A DNA stretch of 64,000 nucleotides from Verrucomicrobium sp. BvORR034 (GTDB taxonomy: Bacteria; Verrucomicrobiota; Verrucomicrobiia; Verrucomicrobiales; Verrucomicrobiaceae): the NCBI RefSeq assembly GCF_000739635.1, contig NZ_BATQ01000041.1:156126-220125 (forward strand), given 5' to 3'. Below the pieces are notes generated by a model. It saw only the letters and a program-made list of their open reading frames with translations. It did no database searches and was not told where the DNA came from. The position numbers were made by a program, and so were the translations under genes. Below, in pieces: positions 60,847 to 64,000 of this stretch (the stretch's first letter is position 1; every line of letters begins with the position of its first letter).

Positions 60847-63144
60847 TCATCCTACCTGGGTGGGGGCTCCGAGCAGGTCTTCGATCGTCACCGGCAGTTT
60901 GCGTGCGCGGAAGCCAGTGGCGTGGTGGATGGCGCTCGTGATGGCGGCAGCGATGCCCGCGAGGCCGATCTCGCCGATGCCGCGTGCCCCGAATTCATTC
61001 AGATGGAGGTCGGGGTAGTCGAGAAAGATCACGTCCAGCTTCGGCACATCGGCATTCACTGCCATGATGTAGTCCGCGAGGTTCGAGTTGATGGGGGCAC
61101 CGGTGCCGTGCTCGTACTGGGTCTGCTCAAAGAGGGTCATCCCGACGCCCATCACCACGGCCCCTTCGATCTGGTTGCGACCGGCAAGCGGGTTTACAAT
61201 CCTGCCAGCATCGATGACGGTGAGCACGCGGTTGATCCTGAGGCGCACCGTTTCCGGCTGCCAGGTGACTTCCACAAAATGCGCCCCAAAGGAGTGCGAG
61301 GAAAACTGGGGCTTGGGGTCCAAGAAATTACCATCAGAAGAACCCTGGCCTGAAACACCCCGCATCTTTGCTTTCTTCAGGATCTCGCCAAAGGGCACGC
61401 CTTCTCCGCCGCCCTTGGCTTGCACCTTGCCGTCTTGAAAGGTCAGGCCATCCGGCTTGCTTCCCGCAAACGGGGAACCGGGTGCCTTGGCCGCCACGCC
61501 GAGGAGGGATGCGGCCGCCTTTCCCGCAGCGGCCATCACGGCGGGGATGACCGAGGCCGTGGCCATCGAGCCGCCGGAGACTGGTCCCTCCGGCAGACTA
61601 CTGTCCCCCAGGATGACCTCGATCTTCTCAACCGGGATCTGCAGCTTCTCTGCCGTGATCTGGGCCAGCACGGTGTAGGTGCCGGTGCCGATGTCCTGGG
61701 TGGCCGTGCTGACGGCCGCCGTGCCATCATCGCGCAGCTCCACGCGCGCCGTGCACCCGAAGCGTTTGGCAATCCACGTGCAGCTCGCCATGCCCCAGCC
61801 AACGGTCAGCCCGTCTCGTTTCATTGAACCAATGGCCGGCGTACGCTGCGCCCAGCCGAATTTCTCCGCGCCCGTCGTCAGGCACTCGCGGAGATGCCGT
61901 GAGGAGAAGGGCAGCTTGGTGCCCTCGTCGATCTCGGGTTCATTGGCGAGCCGGAGCTGCACCGGGTCCATCTTCAGCAGATCCGCCAGTTCATTCATCG
62001 CGGACTCGGTGGCATAGAGGCCGGGAACGGCACCCGGGCCACGCATGGAGGTGGGGGTGCCCACATTCCGTCGTGCCAGGGCGGAGGTCACCCGCAGGTT
62101 TGGCACGCTGTACATGTGCGGCGTGCCTTCCCCGCAGCTCTCCTCATAGTCATCAAGCATGGAGGTGTGGTTGACATACTCGTGCCGCAGGGAGGTCAGC
62201 CGGCCCTCCTGCGTGGCGCTGAGCCTCACGCGCTGCTGGATGAGCGGCCGGTGCCCCACGCACTGGAACATGGAGCGGCGGTTGATCACCAGCTTCACTG
62301 GCAGGTTCAGCTGGCGTGCCGCCGCAGCGGCCAGGGCGCAGTGGGTCCAGGGCCAGAGCTTGCCTCCGAACCCGGAGCCGAGGAACTTGGAAATAACGCG
62401 CATGTTCTCCTTGGGCACACCCAGCATCTGGGCCAGGACGTTGCGCGCATTCACCACGGCCTGGGTGGTGTCATACAGGGTGAAGCCGCTGCCATCCCAC
62501 ACGGCCACCGTGGCGTGGAGCTCGATGGGGTTGTGTGTTTCCGCCGGGAGAAGGTAGGTGGCATCCAGGGTCATCGCGGCCTTTTCATAGGCGGGCTCCG
62601 GCTCTCCACGCTCGCTCTGGACCTTGGGGGATTCCAGTTGCTCCGGCTTGGCACCTCCCTTCTTGCGAACGCCAGCGAGACGTTCCACCCCGAGCTCTCG
62701 CTCGACATTGGGCTCCTCCCGCCGGTAGGTCACCTTCACCGCATCTGCGGCAGCGCCTGCCCGCTCAAAGGTGTCTGCCACCGCCAGCGCCACATACTGG
62801 CCGTAGTAGCGGATGACATCGTCCTCAAAGGGCGGACGCGTCTCATCGATCATGGACAGGTCACCAAAGCTCACCGATACGCGGAAGAGCTTGCCGATGT
62901 TCCCCTGGTGATAGATGGCACGGACGCCAGGCATCTTCTCCGCTGCTGCGGTGTCGATCTTTTCAATCTTCCCGTTCGCGATGGTGGCGGACACCGGCAC
63001 CGCGTAAAGCATGCCGGGAAAGTGATGGTCAGAGCTGTACATCGCCCGGCCCGTGACCTTAAGCGGTCCGTCCACTCGGGGGCGTGCCTTGCCGACGATC
63101 TTGGGGGAGGTGAGGGGTTCTGCAGCCATGGCGTGGTTCTCCAA
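60847..63144 (-). CDS. Molybdenum hydroxylase large subunit (PaoC/YagR-like)
   Basis: 765 residues, the molybdopterin-binding subunit of the xanthine oxidase family. KVTGRAMYSSD starts the a/b hammerhead domain. Cofactor-binding stretches include FLGSGFGGKLWPW, RGPGAVPGLYATESAMNE, TQDIGTGTYTVLAQI and SGGSMATAS. The catalytic Glu is E725 in GARGIGEIGLAG. Resemblance is best to the periplasmic aldehyde oxidase PaoC; substrate is an aldehyde or N-heterocycle. It begins at ATG 63144 or 63129. No signal peptide is expected, since PaoA carries the Tat signal in that system. Confidence 0.88.
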   Translation of the reverse strand: MENHAMAAEPLTSPKIVGKARPRVDGPLKVTGRAMYSSDHHFPGMLYAVPVSATIANGKIEKIDTAAAEKMPGVRAIYHQGNIGKLFRVSVSFGDLSMIDETRPPFEDDVIRYYGQYVALAVADTFERAGAAADAVKVTYRREEPNVERELGVERLAGVRKKGGAKPEQLESPKVQSERGEPEPAYEKAAMTLDATYLLPAETHNPIELHATVAVWDGSGFTLYDTTQAVVNARNVLAQMLGVPKENMRVISKFLGSGFGGKLWPWTHCALAAAAARQLNLPVKLVINRRSMFQCVGHRPLIQQRVRLSATQEGRLTSLRHEYVNHTSMLDDYEESCGEGTPHMYSVPNLRVTSALARRNVGTPTSMRGPGAVPGLYATESAMNELADLLKMDPVQLRLANEPEIDEGTKLPFSSRHLRECLTTGAEKFGWAQRTPAIGSMKRDGLTVGWGMASCTWIAKRFGCTARVELRDDGTAAVSTATQDIGTGTYTVLAQITAEKLQIPVEKIEVILGDSSLPEGPVSGGSMATASVIPAVMAAAGKAAASLLGVAAKAPGSPFAGSKPDGLTFQDGKVQAKGGGEGVPFGEILKKAKMRGVSGQGSSDGNFLDPKPQFSSHSFGAHFVEVTWQPETVRLRINRVLTVIDAGRIVNPLAGRNQIEGAVVMGVGMTLFEQTQYEHGTGAPINSNLADYIMAVNADVPKLDVIFLDYPDLHLNEFGARGIGEIGLAGIAAAITSAIHHATGFRARKLPVTIEDLLGAPTQVG

Positions 63145-63157
63145 ATCAGCAAGTCAA

Positions 63158-64000
63158 TCAGGCAGGTTGAGCGGCGAGTTTCAGCGCGTGCATGAGGCAC
63201 CGCCTGGCCAGCTCGATCTTGAAGGTGTTCTCGGACTGTGGGCGCGCGCCCTGCACGGCCATCTCCGCAGCCCGCTGGTAGGTCGTCTCCGCGGCGGGCT
63301 GTCCCTCCAGAGCAGCCTCCACCTCCCTGGTGCGCCAGGGCTTCACACCGATGCCGCCCATCGCCACCCGCGCCCGGGTGATCCTGCCCCCGGCCACCGT
63401 GAGCACCACGGCGGCGGAGGCCAGGGCAAACTCGTACGATGCACGATCGCGAAGCTTGAGATACAGTGATTTGTTTCCTGGTACCGGTGGCGGCAGGGTG
63501 ACATGGGTGATGAGATCGCCCGGCTGGATCACCGTCTCCTGATGCGGCGTGTCCCCGGGCAGCAGGTGAAACTCGGCAAAGGGAATGGCGCGGGTGCCCT
63601 TGGGCCCCATGACATGGATGACGGCCTCCAGCGCGGCCATGGCCACGCACATGTCAGAGGGATTGTTCGCGATACAGTGCTCGCTGGTGCCGAGAATGGC
63701 GAGATTGCGGTTGTGCCCGTGGATCGCCGCGCAACCGCTGCCGGGCTCACGCTTGTTGCACGGCATAGCGGTATCGCGGAAGTAGATGCAACGCGTGCGT
63801 TGCAGGAGATTGCCCGCAGTGGTGGCGCGATTCCGCAACTGCGCGGAGGCCCCCTGCAGAATCGCCTGGGAAAGCACAGGATAGTCCCGCAGCACGGCGG
63901 GATGCTGGGCCAGCACAGAGTTCCGCACTGTGGCGCCGATCTTCAGGCCGCCATCGGGCAGGCTCTCGATCTGATCGAGGGGGAGCCGGTTAATATCGAC
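63158..64000 (-). CDS. Molybdenum hydroxylase FAD-binding subunit (PaoB/YagS-like), 5' end outside window
   Basis: At least 280 residues visible; the frame is open to the window edge (DINRLPLDQIESLPDGGLKIGA before the first possible internal start at 63928). FAD-binding signatures: ILQGASAQLRNRATTAGNLLQRT and NPSDMCVAMAALEA. Between them, CNKREPGSGC matches the extra cysteine cluster that in E. coli PaoB binds a 4Fe-4S centre. Electrons would pass from the Mo subunit, through a 2Fe-2S subunit expected just upstream of the window, to FAD. Confidence 0.85.
   Translation of the reverse strand, partial: VDINRLPLDQIESLPDGGLKIGATVRNSVLAQHPAVLRDYPVLSQAILQGASAQLRNRATTAGNLLQRTRCIYFRDTAMPCNKREPGSGCAAIHGHNRNLAILGTSEHCIANNPSDMCVAMAALEAVIHVMGPKGTRAIPFAEFHLLPGDTPHQETVIQPGDLITHVTLPPPVPGNKSLYLKLRDRASYEFALASAAVVLTVAGGRITRARVAMGGIGVKPWRTREVEAALEGQPAAETTYQRAAEMAVQGARPQSENTFKIELARRCLMHALKLAAQPA

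Noticed and set aside
1..64000. CRISPR arrays, rRNA operons, prophage structural genes, replication origin
   Set aside because: I saw no regularly spaced identical repeats, rRNA sequence, capsid or tail genes, or DnaA-box cluster in the window.

Overview
The window looks like chromosomal DNA of a GC-rich, Gram-negative, free-living heterotroph. It has outer-membrane barrels, a TonB receptor, Sec signal peptides and sigma-54 regulation. The mix of a large RHS protein, thrombospondin-3 repeats, IS66 debris and many starts without a clear Shine-Dalgarno sequence fits Verrucomicrobiota best. That placement is an inference; no rRNA or marker gene lies in the window.

Layout. 1-1.8 kb: the 3' end of an unknown gene, a GYF-domain membrane protein and a divergent XRE regulator, with two GTTCCC-N4-GGGAAC palindromes between them. 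2-11.5 kb: a calcium-repeat surface protein followed by a 2260-residue RHS protein whose low-GC C-terminal tip resembles a PIN-domain RNase, then a small Cys4 protein that may be its immunity factor. 11.7-14.4 kb: a recombination scar with IS66 fragments, the 3' half of an initiator tRNA with its terminator, and a partly duplicated GIY-YIG gene.

14.4-31.3 kb: an organosulfur assimilation regulon. It holds ssuD, sfnG, ssuE and two acyl-CoA-dehydrogenase-like flavoenzymes (SfnB and SfnC/MsuC type), a five-part Liv-type ABC importer, an outer-membrane porin, ribBA for flavin supply, and an SfnR-type sigma-54 activator without a sensor domain. Five -24/-12 promoter candidates are each paired with an upstream RTTGCTGC-N4-GMAGCAY dyad (R = A/G, M = A/C, Y = C/T), so the locus probably forms one activator-controlled regulon for use of sulfones and sulfonates when sulfate is scarce.

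31.7-41.5 kb: a second sigma-54 activator with a degenerate receiver domain, two small unknown or methyltransferase genes, a YoaK-type membrane protein, a MacB-like ABC/FtsX pair, and a flavin monooxygenase with a DUF2218 partner. A foldable MITE sits inside a hairpin at 41.5-41.8 kb.

42-58.6 kb: a petrobactin-type siderophore locus on the minus strand. It runs asbB, asbC, an asbD-asbE fusion, asbF (with a one-base frameshift), two polyamine genes (carboxynorspermidine decarboxylase and dehydrogenase), a MATE exporter, asbA and a secreted esterase. It is flanked by a porin paralogue, a TonB siderophore receptor and a PepSY protein with a Fur-like box. 59.2-64 kb: a molybdenum hydroxylase operon (MocA, XdhC, large subunit, FAD subunit) that runs off the window.
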